Notes: generated from the letters alone by a model not told the origin. DNA of 64,000 bases from Stenotrophomonas maltophilia (GCF_002205165.1 NZ_NIVS01000009.1:62001-126000), one strand, 5' to 3'. Counted from the stretch's first letter, positions 25,594 through 34,611 are shown. Numbers and translations: made by a program.

Positions 25594-26052
25594 ATGGAGA
25601 TCGCCTTGAAACTGCTTGCCCCCGTGTTGCTTGCCGGCCTGATGCTGGCCCCGGCCGCCCATGCGCGTGTCTGCGCGATCGCCATCGACAGCACCGACCA
25701 GATGAGCTTCAGCCAGAAGGAACTCAAGATCGCGGCCGACTGCACCCAGGTGAAGCTGACCCTGCGCCACACCGGCAAGCTCGCCGCGACCACGATGGGC
25801 CACAACTGGGTCCTGACCCGCGCGGCGGACTACCAGCCGGTGGCGATGGCCGGCATGCGTACGTCCCTGGCCGACAGCTACCTGCCCAAGGGCGATGCCC
25901 GCGTGCTGGCGCATACCGCGGTGATCGGCGGCGGCCAGAGCACCAGCGTCACCTTCTCCACCGCCAAGCTGACCAAGGGCGGTGACTACACGTTCTTCTG
26001 CTCGTTCCCGGGCCACTTCGCGATGATGAAGGGCCGCTTCGTATTCGGTTGA
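25594..26052 (+). CDS. azu: Azurin (periplasmic blue copper protein)
   Basis: Periplasmic electron carrier. A signal peptide is cleaved near residue 23-24 (APAAHA). The mature part has the azurin set: Cys27 and Cys50 for the disulfide, His70 in MGHNWVLT, and the copper loop with Cys136, His141 and Met145 (FFCSFPGHFAMM). The spacing 136-141-145 equals Cys112-His117-Met121 of classic azurin. The length (152 with signal) is normal. It stands alone, ahead of a stem-loop shared with hemL. The partner may be nitrite reductase, a peroxidase or an oxidase, none of which lies in this window. Confidence 0.93.
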   Translation: MEIALKLLAPVLLAGLMLAPAAHARVCAIAIDSTDQMSFSQKELKIAADCTQVKLTLRHTGKLAATTMGHNWVLTRAADYQPVAMAGMRTSLADSYLPKGDARVLAHTAVIGGGQSTSVTFSTAKLTKGGDYTFFCSFPGHFAMMKGRFVFG

Positions 26053-26059
26053 AATAACA

Positions 26060-26092
26060 GGGACGGAGGTAGTTATTAATTACCCCCGTCCC
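26060..26092. terminator. Stem-loop between convergent azurin and hemL
   Basis: GGGACGGAGGTA pairs with TACCCCCGTCCC (one A-C mismatch) around an AT-rich loop. It sits in the 48-bp gap between two convergent genes and probably stops transcription both ways. Confidence 0.6.
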
Positions 26093-26100
26093 CATTTCTG

Positions 26101-27390
26101 TCAGCCTTTGACGACCTTGAAGGCTTCGCGCGCGGCCGCCAGCGTTGCATCGATGATGCTGTCGTCGTGGGCGCTGGACAGGAAACCGGCCTCGTACGCC
26201 GAGGGGGCGAGGAACACGCCGCGCTCCAGCATCGCGTGGAAGAAGGTGTTGAACGCGGTGATGTCGCACGCAACGGCCTGCGCGTAGGTTTCCACCTTCT
26301 GGTCGGTGAAGAACAGGCCGAACATGGCGCCGACCTGGGTGGTCGTCACTGCCACGCCGGCCTCGGCGGCGGCGGCTTCCAGCCCGGCGCACAGGCGTGC
26401 AGCAGCAGCCCCCAGGCGATCATGGAAGCCCGGTTCCTGCACCAGTTCCAGCATCGCCAGGCCGGCGGCCATCGCCACCGGATTGCCGCTCAGCGTGCCC
26501 GCCTGGTAGATCGGGCCGGCCGGGGAAATCTGCGACATCAGCTCGCGGCGCCCGCCATAGGCACCCACCGGCATGCCGCCGCCGATGATCTTGCCGAAGG
26601 TGGTCAGGTCCGGAGTGACGCCGTAATGCGCCTGCGCGCCACCGAGGGCCACGCGGAAGCCGGTCATCACTTCGTCGAAGATCAGCACCGTGCCGTATTG
26701 CGTGCACAGCGCGCGCAGGTGCTGCAGGTAGCCCTCGCGCGGCGGGATGCAGTTGGCGTTGCCGACCACCGGCTCGATGATCAGGCCCGCGATGTGCTCG
26801 CCCTGTTCGGCGAACAGCGCGGTGGCCGCGTCGACATCGTTGTAGGGCAGGGTCAGGGTGAGTTCGCTCAGGCCAGCCGGCACGCCCGGCGAGGTCGGCA
26901 CGCCCAGGGTCAGCATGCCGCTGCCGGCCTTGACCAGGAACGAGTCGCCGTGGCCGTGGTAGCAGCCTTCGAACTTGACGATGCGGCTGCGGCCGGTGGC
27001 GCCGCGCGCCAGCCGGATCGCCGACAGCGTGGCCTCGGTACCCGAATTGACCATGCGCACCATCTCGCAGGACGGCACCAGCCGGGTCAGCGTTTCAGCC
27101 ATGGTGACCTCGGCTTCGCACGGCGCCCCGAAGGAAAGACCGTTGCCGATCGCCTGCTTGACCGCCTGGCGCACCGCGGTGTGGTTATGACCGACGATCA
27201 TCGGGCCCCACGAGCCGACGTAATCGATGTAGCGGTTGCCGTCCACGTCGTACAGGTACGGACCATCGGCACGCTGCACGAAGAACGGTTCGCCACCGAC
27301 CGACTTGAACGCACGTACCGGCGAGTTGACGCCGCCCGGCAGCAGTTTCTGGGCACGGGTGAACAGGGCGTGGGACTGGTCGTGGTTCAT
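26101..27390 (-). CDS. hemL: Glutamate-1-semialdehyde 2,1-aminomutase
   Basis: Last step of the C5 pathway to 5-aminolevulinate, a heme precursor. The 429-residue product has the PLP enzyme features [32 protein letters not shown] (PLP aspartate) and [17 protein letters not shown] (Schiff-base lysine), with [18 protein letters not shown] at the N terminus. ATG 27390 overlaps the thiE stop (ATGA), so thiE-hemL are translationally coupled. The pairing of hemL with thiE recurs in other gammaproteobacteria. Confidence 0.96.
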   Translation of the reverse strand: MNHDQSHALFTRAQKLLPGGVNSPVRAFKSVGGEPFFVQRADGPYLYDVDGNRYIDYVGSWGPMIVGHNHTAVRQAVKQAIGNGLSFGAPCEAEVTMAETLTRLVPSCEMVRMVNSGTEATLSAIRLARGATGRSRIVKFEGCYHGHGDSFLVKAGSGMLTLGVPTSPGVPAGLSELTLTLPYNDVDAATALFAEQGEHIAGLIIEPVVGNANCIPPREGYLQHLRALCTQYGTVLIFDEVMTGFRVALGGAQAHYGVTPDLTTFGKIIGGGMPVGAYGGRRELMSQISPAGPIYQAGTLSGNPVAMAAGLAMLELVQEPGFHDRLGAAAARLCAGLEAAAAEAGVAVTTTQVGAMFGLFFTDQKVETYAQAVACDITAFNTFFHAMLERGVFLAPSAYEAGFLSSAHDDSIIDATLAAAREAFKVVKG

Positions 27391-28034
27391 GCGGTCGTAT
27401 CCTGGAAGCAAGCGAGATAAGCGTGCAGCGTGGCGACCGGGTCGGGCGCGGCGTACACGCTGCTGATGACGGCGACCAGATCGGCCCCGGCAGCGATGAG
27501 CGGTGTCACATTGTCCGGGCTCAGCCCGCCGATCGCCACCCGCGGCACGCCCAGTGCGGCGCTTTGCCGCAGCAGGTCCGGTGGGGCGCGGCGGGTGGTG
27601 GCCTTGCTGGTGCTGGGGAAGAAGGCCCCGAAGGCGACGTAGCTGGCGCCCGCGGCGACCGCACGCTCGGCCAGTGCCAGGGTGTCGTAGCAGGAGGCCC
27701 CGAGGAGGGCGTCGGGGCCGAGCAGGGCACGCGCGCGGGCGATATCGCCATCGTCCTCGCCCAGGTGCACACCAGCCGCGCCGACGGCCTGGGCCAGGGC
27801 CACGTCGTCATTGATGATCAGCGGCACCGCGTACTGCTGGCACAGGCCCTGCAGCGCAGCGGCCTGGGCGTGGCGCAGGGCGGCATCGGCGGTCTTGTTG
27901 CGGTACTGCAGCCAGGTTGCCCCGGCCGCCAGCAGCGGCGCGGTGCGCGCCAGCAATCGTGCGGTATCGGGCTCGTCGGGGGTGATGAGGTAGACGCCGC
28001 GGGGCGGCGTGGGGGCTGAAGCGTGATTCATCAA
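27387..28034 (-). CDS. thiE: Thiamine-phosphate synthase
   Basis: Couples the pyrimidine and thiazole halves of thiamine to give thiamine phosphate. The 215-residue TIM-barrel has GVYLITPD at the start, [26 protein letters not shown] (diphosphate site), [16 protein letters not shown] and [11 protein letters not shown], the usual ThiE motifs. Starts at 28034 and 28031 differ by one residue. It is first in the thiE-hemL operon and divergent from rubredoxin. Confidence 0.95.
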   Translation of the reverse strand: MMNHASAPTPPRGVYLITPDEPDTARLLARTAPLLAAGATWLQYRNKTADAALRHAQAAALQGLCQQYAVPLIINDDVALAQAVGAAGVHLGEDDGDIARARALLGPDALLGASCYDTLALAERAVAAGASYVAFGAFFPSTSKATTRRAPPDLLRQSAALGVPRVAIGGLSPDNVTPLIAAGADLVAVISSVYAAPDPVATLHAYLACFQDTTA

Positions 28035-28103
28035 TGGCTACCGGTAGCGCAACGGGAGTGGGACAATGAGCGCTGTCAGCTCTTGTCCTGCCGTGATTAT
28101 CCG

Positions 28104-28295
28104 ATGACCGACGCTACCGCCACCACCTTCCGCACCTGGATGTGCGTTGTCTGCGGCTTCCTGTACCGGGAAGAAGACGGGCTGCCGGAAGAGGGCATCG
28201 CCCCGGGCACGCGCTGGGAAGACATTCCCGAGACCTGGACATGCCCGGACTGCGGCGTGACCAAGGACGATTTCGAGATGGTCGAAGTCGACTGA
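28104..28295 (+). CDS. Rubredoxin
   Basis: A 63-residue one-iron electron carrier. The two metal motifs are CVVCGFLY and CPDCGVTK, each with the expected C-x2-C-G, and the middle has the standard [22 protein letters not shown] 28104 gives a short N-terminal lead, [11 protein letters not shown], before the first motif. The partner reductase and oxidase are not in the window. It is divergent from thiE. Confidence 0.94.
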   Translation: MTDATATTFRTWMCVVCGFLYREEDGLPEEGIAPGTRWEDIPETWTCPDCGVTKDDFEMVEVD

Positions 28296-28325
28296 GGCAC
28301 CGCCGGGCATCGCCTCGCGGCCCCT

Positions 28326-29171
28326 TCAATGCAGGCGCGGCACCGCGCCGCCCAGCCCGACCAGCTTCTCGCGCACGAACTGCGCGTCGCTGGCCTTGGC
28401 ATTGCGCTTGAGATACAGCCCCAGGTCATTGCGCGCGCCGGCCTCGTAGTCCAGCTGCAGGTAGGCCATGCCGCGATCACGCAGGGCATCGTCCTGTTCC
28501 GGGGCGAGCTTCAGCAGGCGATCGGCACTGCGCGCGGCGCGGTCCCATTCGCCACGTTCCACATACACACCGTGCAGGTTGCGCAGCATCCGCATCAGGA
28601 TCGCGCGCGCCGGGGCCGGGTCCAGGATCTGCGCCAGCACGTCGTCGTCGGGCACTTCACCGCCAAGATGCGAGCGGGCGCGTTCGCGCAGTTCTTCCAC
28701 ACCGAGCGGGCGGCCCCCGTTGAACGGGTCCATCACCAGCACGCCGTCGTTGAGCGGCAGGCGCACCAGGAAATGCCCGGGGAAGGAGACCCCGTCCAGC
28801 GGGATGCCGAGCCGGCGCGAGACTTCCATCTGCACCAGCGCCAGCGAAATCGGGTTGCCCAGGCGGCGTTCGAAGACCTGGTTCAGATAGCTGTTGCGCG
28901 GGTCGTAGTACTCGCCGTGGTCGCCGCTGTAGCCCAGCTCGTCGAACAGGTGGCGGTTGACCGCGGCGATCTTCAGCGGCCACATGTCGATCGTGGCGAT
29001 CTCGGTGCGCAGGTGGTCGGCGTGGCTCTGCAGGACCGCGTCATAGACGGCGGGGTCCAGGTCCGGGTACTCGTCCCGCGCGATCAGCAGCGCGGTCGGC
29101 AACAGCGGCAGCGCCTCGTCATCCAGCTCGGCCAGCGAATCCCACGTCGGCAATGTGATCTGCCCCTGCAT
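28326..29171 (-). CDS. SirB1-like transglutaminase-fold/TPR protein
   Basis: A 281-residue protein of the SirB1 family (transglutaminase-like domain followed by a TPR-like tail). Visible motifs are RNSYLNQVFERRLGNPISLA, SRRLGIPLDGVSFPGHFLVR and VMDPFNGGRPL in the N-terminal two thirds, and helical repeats such as WDRAARSADRLLKLAPEQ and ALRDRGMAYLQLDYEAGA in the tail. The usual catalytic cysteine of transglutaminases is absent at the expected position, as in SirB1 relatives. Function is unknown. It is convergent with rubredoxin, 30 bp away. Confidence 0.82.
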   Translation of the reverse strand: MQGQITLPTWDSLAELDDEALPLLPTALLIARDEYPDLDPAVYDAVLQSHADHLRTEIATIDMWPLKIAAVNRHLFDELGYSGDHGEYYDPRNSYLNQVFERRLGNPISLALVQMEVSRRLGIPLDGVSFPGHFLVRLPLNDGVLVMDPFNGGRPLGVEELRERARSHLGGEVPDDDVLAQILDPAPARAILMRMLRNLHGVYVERGEWDRAARSADRLLKLAPEQDDALRDRGMAYLQLDYEAGARNDLGLYLKRNAKASDAQFVREKLVGLGGAVPRLH

Positions 29172-29233
29172 GGGACAAGACTGGCGACAAACGCGCCGCG
29201 ATTCAAGGGCGCAGCGCGTTTATCAGGACCCTT

Positions 29234-29686
29234 TTATTTACCGTCGGCGATGCCGGGCCCGAACTTCAGTTCGGTACCGTCCTTGAGCGCCATCTTTTCG
29301 GCCTGCCCGGCGTTGAGTTCCAGCACGTAACGGGCCGGGTCGCTGCTGGGGTAGGGCGGGCAACGGTCACCGGCCGAGCACGGCGGTACGTCGCGCTGCT
29401 GGCTGACCAGGCGGCGCTCGGCATCGAAGTAGAGGATGTCCAAGGGGATCTTGGTGTTCTTCATCCAGTACGCCTGCAGCTCCTCGCGTTCGTGGATGAA
29501 CAGCATGCCGTGGTCGTCGGGCATCTGGTCACGGAACATCAGCCCGCGGGCGCGGGTATCGTCGTTGGTGGCCAGTTCAACGTGGTAACGGTTGCCGTCC
29601 AGTTCCACCCAGTGACGGGCGTTGGTGCTGGCACAGCCGGCCAGGGTGAACAGCAGGAGCAGGGGCAGCAGGCGCAGCAGGGACAT
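29234..29686 (-). CDS. DUF192 lipoprotein
   Basis: A 150-residue DUF192 protein. The signal LLPLLLLFTLAGCAS has a lipobox (LAGC). The DUF192 core has LATNDDTRARGLMFRDQMPD, GMLFIHEREELQAYWMKNT, IPLDILYFDAERRLV and a final ARYVLELNAGQAEKMAL. The function is unknown. The gene is close to rpiA upstream (46 bp) on the same strand and may be cotranscribed. Confidence 0.88.
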   Translation of the reverse strand: MSLLRLLPLLLLFTLAGCASTNARHWVELDGNRYHVELATNDDTRARGLMFRDQMPDDHGMLFIHEREELQAYWMKNTKIPLDILYFDAERRLVSQQRDVPPCSAGDRCPPYPSSDPARYVLELNAGQAEKMALKDGTELKFGPGIADGK

Positions 29687-29732
29687 GGGCGTACCTCGTT
29701 GGGGCAGCCGGCGCGGGCGCCGGCCACGGGGG

Positions 29733-30380
29733 TCAGATCACGATCGGCGGTTCACCGCCGATGATCACCACATCGGCCGGGCGGCGTGCGAACAGGCCGA
29801 CGCTGACCACGCCCGGCAGCTGGTTGAGCTCGCGCTCCAGCTTGACCGGATCGGTGATCTCCAGGTGGTGGATGTCCAGGATCACGTTGCCGTTGTCGGT
29901 GACCACGCCCTCACGCCAGGCCGGCTGGCCGCCGGTCATGTCCATGATGCGGCGGGCGACCAGGCTGCGTGCCATCGGGATCACTTCCACCGGCAGCGGG
30001 AACCTGCCCAGCACCTTGACCTGCTTGCTCGGGTCGATGATGCACACGAAGCGGTCGCTGGCCTCGGCGATGATCTTCTCGCGGGTCAGCGCGGCACCGC
30101 CGCCCTTGATCAGGTTCTTGTTGCCGTCGCATTCGTCGGCGCCGTCCACATACAGCGAAAGGTTGCCGGTGTGGTTGAGCTCGAGCACCTCGATGCCGTG
30201 CTGCTTCAGGCGCGCGGTGCTCTGGTCCGAGCTGGAGACGGCGCCCTTGATGCGGTGCTGGATCCTGGCCAGGGCGTCGATGAAGTAGGCGACGGTGGAG
30301 CCGGTACCGACTCCGACGATCATGCCGTCTTCGACGTATTCGATGGCTTTTTCAGCGGCCAGGCGCTTGGCTTCGGACAT
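29733..30380 (-). CDS. rpiA: Ribose-5-phosphate isomerase A
   Basis: Interconverts ribose 5-phosphate and ribulose 5-phosphate. The 215-residue product has [50 protein letters not shown] and [12 protein letters not shown] (motifs that carry the catalytic Asp/Glu/Lys), with the C-terminal [11 protein letters not shown] and the final [13 protein letters not shown] 30380 is preferred over 30389, which adds three residues. It is part of a minus-strand run with fau, EVE and DUF192 genes. Confidence 0.96.
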   Translation of the reverse strand: MSEAKRLAAEKAIEYVEDGMIVGVGTGSTVAYFIDALARIQHRIKGAVSSSDQSTARLKQHGIEVLELNHTGNLSLYVDGADECDGNKNLIKGGGAALTREKIIAEASDRFVCIIDPSKQVKVLGRFPLPVEVIPMARSLVARRIMDMTGGQPAWREGVVTDNGNVILDIHHLEITDPVKLERELNQLPGVVSVGLFARRPADVVIIGGEPPIVI

Positions 30381-30407
30381 GGCGGGCAACTCGTTGAGGA
30401 AAGGGGG

Positions 30408-30884
30408 TCAGTGCTTTTCCAGCGACAGCAGCAGCTTCCACTGCGCGGCGGTCACCGGGAGGATCGAGAGGCGGTTGCCGCGCGCGGTCAGCGGGAACCC
30501 TTCGCCCAGCGCATCGGCGTGCAGCTTGATCTCGTCCAGCGAAATGGTGTCGCGCAGTTTGCGCTCGAAAGCCACGTCCACCAGCATCCAGCGCGGTTCT
30601 TCACGGGTCGCCTTGGGGTCGTAGTAATCCGATCCGGGATCGAACTGGGTGTCGTCCGGGTAGGCCTCGCTGGCCACCGTGGCCAGCCCGACGATGCCCG
30701 GCACCTTGGTGTTGGAGTGGTAGAACATCACCCCGTCGCCGACCTTCATGCCGTCGCGCAAGAAATTGCGCGCCTGGTAGTTGCGGACGCCGTTCCAGGG
30801 CTCACGGCCCACGCGCTGCAGATCATCGATGGAAAAGGCGTCCGGTTCGGACTTCATCAGCCAGTAGCGCTTGCGTGCGGTCAT
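30408..30884 (-). CDS. EVE-domain protein (thymocyte nuclear protein 1-like)
   Basis: A 158-residue EVE-domain protein of the PUA-like superfamily. It begins RKRYWLMKSEPDAFSIDDL and has WNGVRNYQARNFLRDGMK, GDGVMFYHSNTKVPGIVGLA and EPRWMLVDVAFERKL, the standard EVE motifs. Related domains bind modified DNA or RNA bases, but the target of bacterial stand-alone proteins is unclear. ATG 30884 is used; a longer upstream frame would reach into fau. It is 8 bp from the fau stop and probably cotranscribed. Confidence 0.9.
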   Translation of the reverse strand: MTARKRYWLMKSEPDAFSIDDLQRVGREPWNGVRNYQARNFLRDGMKVGDGVMFYHSNTKVPGIVGLATVASEAYPDDTQFDPGSDYYDPKATREEPRWMLVDVAFERKLRDTISLDEIKLHADALGEGFPLTARGNRLSILPVTAAQWKLLLSLEKH

Positions 30885-30892
30885 GCGTGGAT

Positions 30893-31495
30893 TTATCGCG
30901 GTAGGTAACGGCCATCGGCCGCTACGGGAACAAGGGTGGTCGCTTCGGTGCAGATCGCATCCACCCCGACGTCCCACGGTTGGACCGGCAGGTCATCGAC
31001 CTGCTGGACCGAGAAGCCGACCCCGACCAGCCACGGTGGCGCCGGGCGCTGGTGGCGGAATGCGAAGCTGCGATCATACCAGCCGCCTCCCATGCCCAGC
31101 CGGCGGCCCTGCGCGTCGAAACCGACCAGCGGCGCCACGACCAGCGCCATGTGTTCCGGCGCGAGGGTGTCGTCCAGCGCAAGGTCGGGCTCGGGAATGC
31201 CGAAGCGGTTGGTGGTCAGGGCCTGCCCAGGGCGCCACGGCGCGAAGCGAAGCGTCTTCCCGTGCAGGACCGGCAGGCAATAGGTCACGCCGGCGGGCAC
31301 CTGCATCTGCCAACGGTGCAGCGCGATCTCGCCATCCATCGCCCAGTAACCGGCGACATTGCCCTGGGTCGGGGCGAACGGCAGTGCAAGCAGCGCATCG
31401 GCCAGATGGTCAGCGGCGGCCAAGCGCACGGCGGCGGGGAGATCACGGCGGCGTTGGCGCAGCTGCTGGCGCAGTGCGGAGCGCGGGTCGGTCAT
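30893..31495 (-). CDS. fau: 5-formyltetrahydrofolate cyclo-ligase
   Basis: Converts 5-formyl-THF to 5,10-methenyl-THF with ATP. The 200-residue product has ALRQQLRQRRRDLPAAVRL at the start, the WAMDGEIALH block, VVAPLVGFDAQGRRLGMGGGW and YDRSFAF (phosphate-binding and catalytic region), as in the 5-FCL family. ATG 31495 lies 37 bp downstream of the 6S terminator, so the gene follows the 6S RNA, the order known from E. coli (zapA-ssrS-ygfA). Confidence 0.93.
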   Translation of the reverse strand: MTDPRSALRQQLRQRRRDLPAAVRLAAADHLADALLALPFAPTQGNVAGYWAMDGEIALHRWQMQVPAGVTYCLPVLHGKTLRFAPWRPGQALTTNRFGIPEPDLALDDTLAPEHMALVVAPLVGFDAQGRRLGMGGGWYDRSFAFRHQRPAPPWLVGVGFSVQQVDDLPVQPWDVGVDAICTEATTLVPVAADGRYLPR

Positions 31496-31527
31496 GCCTG
31501 GGTCCGGAGCGTGCGGGGAAGGCGGAT

Positions 31528-31564
31528 AAAACAAGAGCGACGTCCCAAGGGAACGCCGCTCTTG
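31528..31564 (-). terminator. Intrinsic terminator between 6S RNA and fau
   Basis: On the minus strand CAAGAGCGGCGT pairs with ACGTCGCTCTTG (one G-T wobble plus an extended inner stem with a CTTG loop) and is followed by TTTT. It lies 10 bp after the predicted 3' end of the 6S RNA. Confidence 0.75.
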
Positions 31565-31573
31565 CTGGAATAT

Positions 31574-31760
31574 TGCATTCTCCGCCGTGACGATGCATGC
31601 GAAACGACCTTGAACCCGGGGTTCAAGTGGGTACGCTGGGGTTCCATCGGGCTTCCCGCTACAAGGCGGACTTGCACTCCCGGCGCCGTCGCGCACCCGT
31701 GGTCGTAATTAAGGGACAAGGCGAATGTTTGCACACGCCGTCGTTCACAGCAGAGAACGC
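31574..31760 (-). ncRNA. ssrS: 6S RNA
   Basis: 6S RNA binds sigma70-RNA polymerase in stationary phase. Two features support the call. The minus strand has ACTTGAACCCCGGGTTCAAG, matching the E. coli 6S segment CCTTGAACCAAGGGTTCAAG. The ends form a perfect 12-bp closing stem, TTCTCTGCTGTG (5' side) with CACGGCGGAGAA (3' side). A TATAAT (31773-31768) is placed to start the RNA near 31760. The location between zapA and fau is that of ssrS in E. coli. About 187 nt long. The boundaries are estimates. Confidence 0.88.
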
Positions 31761-31767
31761 GACGAGG

Positions 31768-31773
31768 ATTATA
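31768..31773 (-). promoter_or_regulatory. TATAAT -10 element for 6S RNA
   Basis: A perfect TATAAT on the minus strand, preceded by GGGC, at the right spacing to start transcription near 31760, the 5' end of the closing stem of 6S RNA. No good -35 is seen. Confidence 0.65.
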
Positions 31774-31891
31774 GCCCTCTTGGGCGATTCGACCAGTCCG
31801 TTCGTCGGTCGAATTGCACATCAATTCAGATCGATGAAGGCCATGCGATGCACTTGTGCAATCGAGCATGCCGTGGAACCTGTCGCGTGGA

Positions 31892-32191
31892 TCAGCCGCC
31901 GTTGTCGAAGGCGCGGTCCAGCCGGCGGTTGAGATCGCCCAGCGTCTGCTGCAGCGCGATCGCCTGCCGGGCATGCTCATCGCGCAGCTGCTGCAGTTCG
32001 TGGGCCAGGTTCAACGCGGCCAGGACGGCGACGCGGTCGACCGCGGCCATCCGGTTGCTGCCACGGATCTCGCGCATCTTGGCGTCCAGCAGCCGGGCGG
32101 CGGCGGTCAGGCTCTCGCGTTCCTCGGCGCCCACGCCCACCGTGTATTCACGATCCAGGATGCGGACACTGACCGGTTCGGTCTGGCTCAT
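31892..32191 (-). CDS. zapA: Cell division protein ZapA
   Basis: A 99-residue FtsZ-ring stabiliser. The N-terminal strand region VSVRILDREYTVGVGAEERE and LLDAKMREIRGSNRMAAVDR are typical, followed by a long coiled coil (LAHELQQLRDEHARQAIALQQ). It overlaps the small coiled-coil gene upstream by ATGA and precedes the 6S RNA, matching the zapA-ssrS-fau arrangement of E. coli. Confidence 0.93.
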   Translation of the reverse strand: MSQTEPVSVRILDREYTVGVGAEERESLTAAARLLDAKMREIRGSNRMAAVDRVAVLAALNLAHELQQLRDEHARQAIALQQTLGDLNRRLDRAFDNGG

Positions 32192-32409
32192 GTGTGCTGC
32201 TCCAGGGATTTGAGGCGGGTGATCATCGCTTCGACCCGGGAGCGGGCCTGCTCGTTCTTGGCCAGCAACTGGGAGCGCTCGGCCACCAGCTGCTCCTGCT
32301 GATGGCGCAGGCTGCGGTTCTCGTCGGCCAGGCGCTGGTTGCGCTCAAGCAACGCCTCCACGCGGGCGGCGAAGGCCTGCAACTGGGCGATGGCGTCGGC
32401 GGGTTCCAT
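32188..32409 (-). CDS. TIGR02449-family small coiled-coil protein
   Basis: A 73-residue, fully helical protein of the TIGR02449 family that usually sits directly before zapA. The heptad region AQLQAFAARVEALLERNQRL and ADENRSLRHQQEQLVAERSQ resembles ZapB-type coiled coils, so a partner role in the division ring is possible but inferred. ATG 32409 is chosen because the extra residues from 32427 (MPIVPV) lack support. It overlaps zapA by 4 bp and is divergent from ygfB. Confidence 0.8.
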   Translation of the reverse strand: MEPADAIAQLQAFAARVEALLERNQRLADENRSLRHQQEQLVAERSQLLAKNEQARSRVEAMITRLKSLEQHT

Positions 32410-32574
32410 GACCGGCACGATAGGCAAGGGCGGATGGGGCGGTCAAGCGAATAATCACGGGGGCTGCGGGCCGCCCGGCCGGCGAGCCGGGACCCGGGCG
32501 GGGGGAGGACCACCGCAACCCGGCGGACACGGGTGGATTGCTACACTGTGGCGCTCACAAACCGTAGCCTCAAG

Positions 32575-33123
32575 ATGACCGAACTCCCGAGTGTCGACGA
32601 CGTAAACCAGGCCAGCCAGGCCTTGGGCCTGGGCGCCAGCGCCGCTGAACTGCACGGCGGCCTGTGCGGCTGGCTGTCCGCCGGCGGTGCGCCGGTGCGT
32701 GAATGGCCGGCCCGCGTGCTGGCCGATGACAACCTGCCCACCCCGGCCGAAGGTGACGCCCTGGCGCGCCTGCTCGATGCCAGCGTGGCGCAGCTGGAAG
32801 ACCGCGATTTCGCCTTCGAACTGCTGCTGAGCGATGCCAGCGACACCGCTGCACAGGCCGATGCGCTGTTCACCTGGGCACGTTCGTTCCTGGGCGGCTT
32901 CGGGCTGGGCTCGGGCCAGAACCGCCCGGCCCTGTCCGAAGAGGGCGATGAAGCCCTGACCGATCTGGCCAAGCTGGCCCAGGCCTCCAGCGAAGACTTC
33001 GAAAGCGGCAACGACGATGACGAAGACGCGCTGGCCGAGATCGAAGAGTTCATCCGCGTGGCAGTGCTGCTGCTGCACGGCGACTGCGTCATGGCGGCGC
33101 GCCATCGGCAGCGCCTGAACTGA
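32575..33123 (+). CDS. ygfB: UPF0149 (YgfB-like) protein
   Basis: A 182-residue YecA/YgfB-family cytoplasmic protein of largely unknown function. Features are SAAELHGGLCGWLSAGGAPV near the start, LFTWARSFLGGFGLGSGQNR in the middle and an acidic linker (ESGNDDDEDALAEIEEFIRV) before the end. ATG 32575 fits the family N terminus. It sits one base from pepP (stop at 33123, start at 33125), as in E. coli ygfB-pepP, and is divergent from the zapA unit. Confidence 0.9.
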   Translation: MTELPSVDDVNQASQALGLGASAAELHGGLCGWLSAGGAPVREWPARVLADDNLPTPAEGDALARLLDASVAQLEDRDFAFELLLSDASDTAAQADALFTWARSFLGGFGLGSGQNRPALSEEGDEALTDLAKLAQASSEDFESGNDDDEDALAEIEEFIRVAVLLLHGDCVMAARHRQRLN

Positions 33124-33124
33124 G

Positions 33125-34456
33125 ATGGATATCCGGCAGCTGACCGGCATCTCCGCCGCCGAATACACCCGCCGCCGCCAGCAGTTGATGGAGATGGCCG
33201 GCGACGACGCGATCCTGGTGCTGCCGGCCGCCGCCGAGCGGGTGCGCAGCCTGGATACGCATTATCCGTTCCGGCAGGACTCGGATTTCTGGTACCTGAG
33301 CGGCTTCCCGGAACCGGAGGCCGTGCTGGTGCTGATTCCAGGCCGCCGCCATGGCGAGGTGATCCTGTTCTGCCGCGAGCGCGATGCCGACCGCGAAGCC
33401 TGGGATGGCGCGCGTGCCGGCCAGGAAGGCGCGGTCTCGCAGTACGGCATGGATGATGCGTATCCGATCGACGATCTGGACGACATCCTGCCCGGCCTGC
33501 TGGAAGGGCGCTCGCGGGTGTACTACCACTTCGGTCGCGATGCCGAGTTCGATCTCAAGCTGATCGGCTGGGTCAACCGCGTCCGCTCGCAGGTGCGGCA
33601 CGGCGCGCAGCCGCCGCACGAATTCCTGGAACTGGGTCACCTGCTGCACGAACAGCGGCTGTTCAAATCGACCGCCGAAATCGCGTTGATGCAGCACGCC
33701 GCCGACATCAGTGTGCAGGCGCACCGTGCCGCGATGCATGTCGCGCGGCCGGGCATCCACGAGTACGAACTGCAGGCCGATCTGGAGCGGGTGTTCCGCG
33801 CCAATGACGCGTGTGCGGCGTACAGCAGCATCGTCGGTGCCGGTGCCAACGGCTGCATCCTGCATTACCGCGACAACAACGCGCGCGCGCAGGACGGCGA
33901 TCTGGTCCTGATCGATGCTGGCGCCGAGTACCGCGGCTATGCCAGCGACATCACCCGCACCTTCCCGGTCAACGGCCGCTTCACCGCCGAGCAGCGCGCG
34001 CTGCATGACCTGGTCGGTGCGGCGCAGGCGGCGGCACTGGTCCAGGCACGCCCGGGCAATGCGTATGAGGCCGGTCATCTGGCCGCGGTGGAAACCTTGA
34101 CCGAAGGCCTGCTGCGGCTGGGCCTGCTCAAGGGCACGCTGGAAGAGAACATCGCCGAAGCGCACTACCAGCGTTTCTATCGGCACAAGACCGGGCACTG
34201 GCTCGGCCTGGACGTGCACGACGTCGGCGATTACCGCCTGGCAGGGGATTCGCGGATGTTGGAGCCGGGCATGGTGTTCACCATCGAACCGGGGCTGTAC
34301 GTCTCACCGGATGACCGCAGCGTGGAAGCGCGCTGGCGCGGTATCGGCATTCGTACCGAAGATGATGTGCTGATCACCGAGGAGGGCCATCAGGTGCTGA
34401 CCGCTGCACTGGCGCGCAGTGCCGATGAGATTGAAGAGGAAATGGCCAAGCGCTGA
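33125..34456 (+). CDS. pepP: Xaa-Pro aminopeptidase P
   Basis: Removes N-terminal residues preceding proline, using two metal ions. The 443-residue product is the normal size. The pita-bread motifs are LIDAGAEYRGYASDITRTF (two Asp ligands), TGHWLGLDVHDVG (His), TIEPG (Glu) and GIRTEDDVL (Glu), and the N-terminal domain has HYPFRQDSDFWYLSGFPEPE. It is next to ygfB. In E. coli pepP is followed by ubiH and ubiI, which are not adjacent here; a SMAG cluster and pepQ follow. Confidence 0.95.
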   Translation: MDIRQLTGISAAEYTRRRQQLMEMAGDDAILVLPAAAERVRSLDTHYPFRQDSDFWYLSGFPEPEAVLVLIPGRRHGEVILFCRERDADREAWDGARAGQEGAVSQYGMDDAYPIDDLDDILPGLLEGRSRVYYHFGRDAEFDLKLIGWVNRVRSQVRHGAQPPHEFLELGHLLHEQRLFKSTAEIALMQHAADISVQAHRAAMHVARPGIHEYELQADLERVFRANDACAAYSSIVGAGANGCILHYRDNNARAQDGDLVLIDAGAEYRGYASDITRTFPVNGRFTAEQRALHDLVGAAQAAALVQARPGNAYEAGHLAAVETLTEGLLRLGLLKGTLEENIAEAHYQRFYRHKTGHWLGLDVHDVGDYRLAGDSRMLEPGMVFTIEPGLYVSPDDRSVEARWRGIGIRTEDDVLITEEGHQVLTAALARSADEIEEEMAKR

Positions 34457-34467
34457 TCCGCTTCAGG

Positions 34468-34611
34468 GTAGAGCCCCCCATGGGGGGCTGGGAGTCCTGT
34501 CGAGGTGGTCCGCAGCCACCTCTGGCGTGGCGTTACAGGCTGCCGAGGCGCCGGCCAGCGGCCGGCACTACCGCGATGCCGCGCAGGTACCGACCGTGGG
34601 TCGGTACCTGC
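34468..34611. repeat. SMAG-type repeat cluster between pepP and pepQ
   Basis: Three hairpin units lie in the gap. One: GTAG at 34468-34471 then AGCCCCCC-AT-GGGGGGCT. Two: GCCGGCC-AGC-GGCCGGC followed by ACTAC (34550-34571), a canonical SMAG facing the other way. Three: GCAGGTACCGACC-GTG-GGTCGGTACCTGC (34583-34611), a perfect 13-bp stem that lacks GTAG but has SMAG-like arms. The first two are a head-to-head pair. A GAGGTGG/CCACCTC repeat lies between them. Confidence 0.8.

Noticed and set aside
30893-30925. GTAG-like hairpin at the end of fau
   Set aside because: GTAGGTAACGGCC...GGCCGCTAC lies within the coding end of fau and its arms are imperfect, so it is not counted as a SMAG element.
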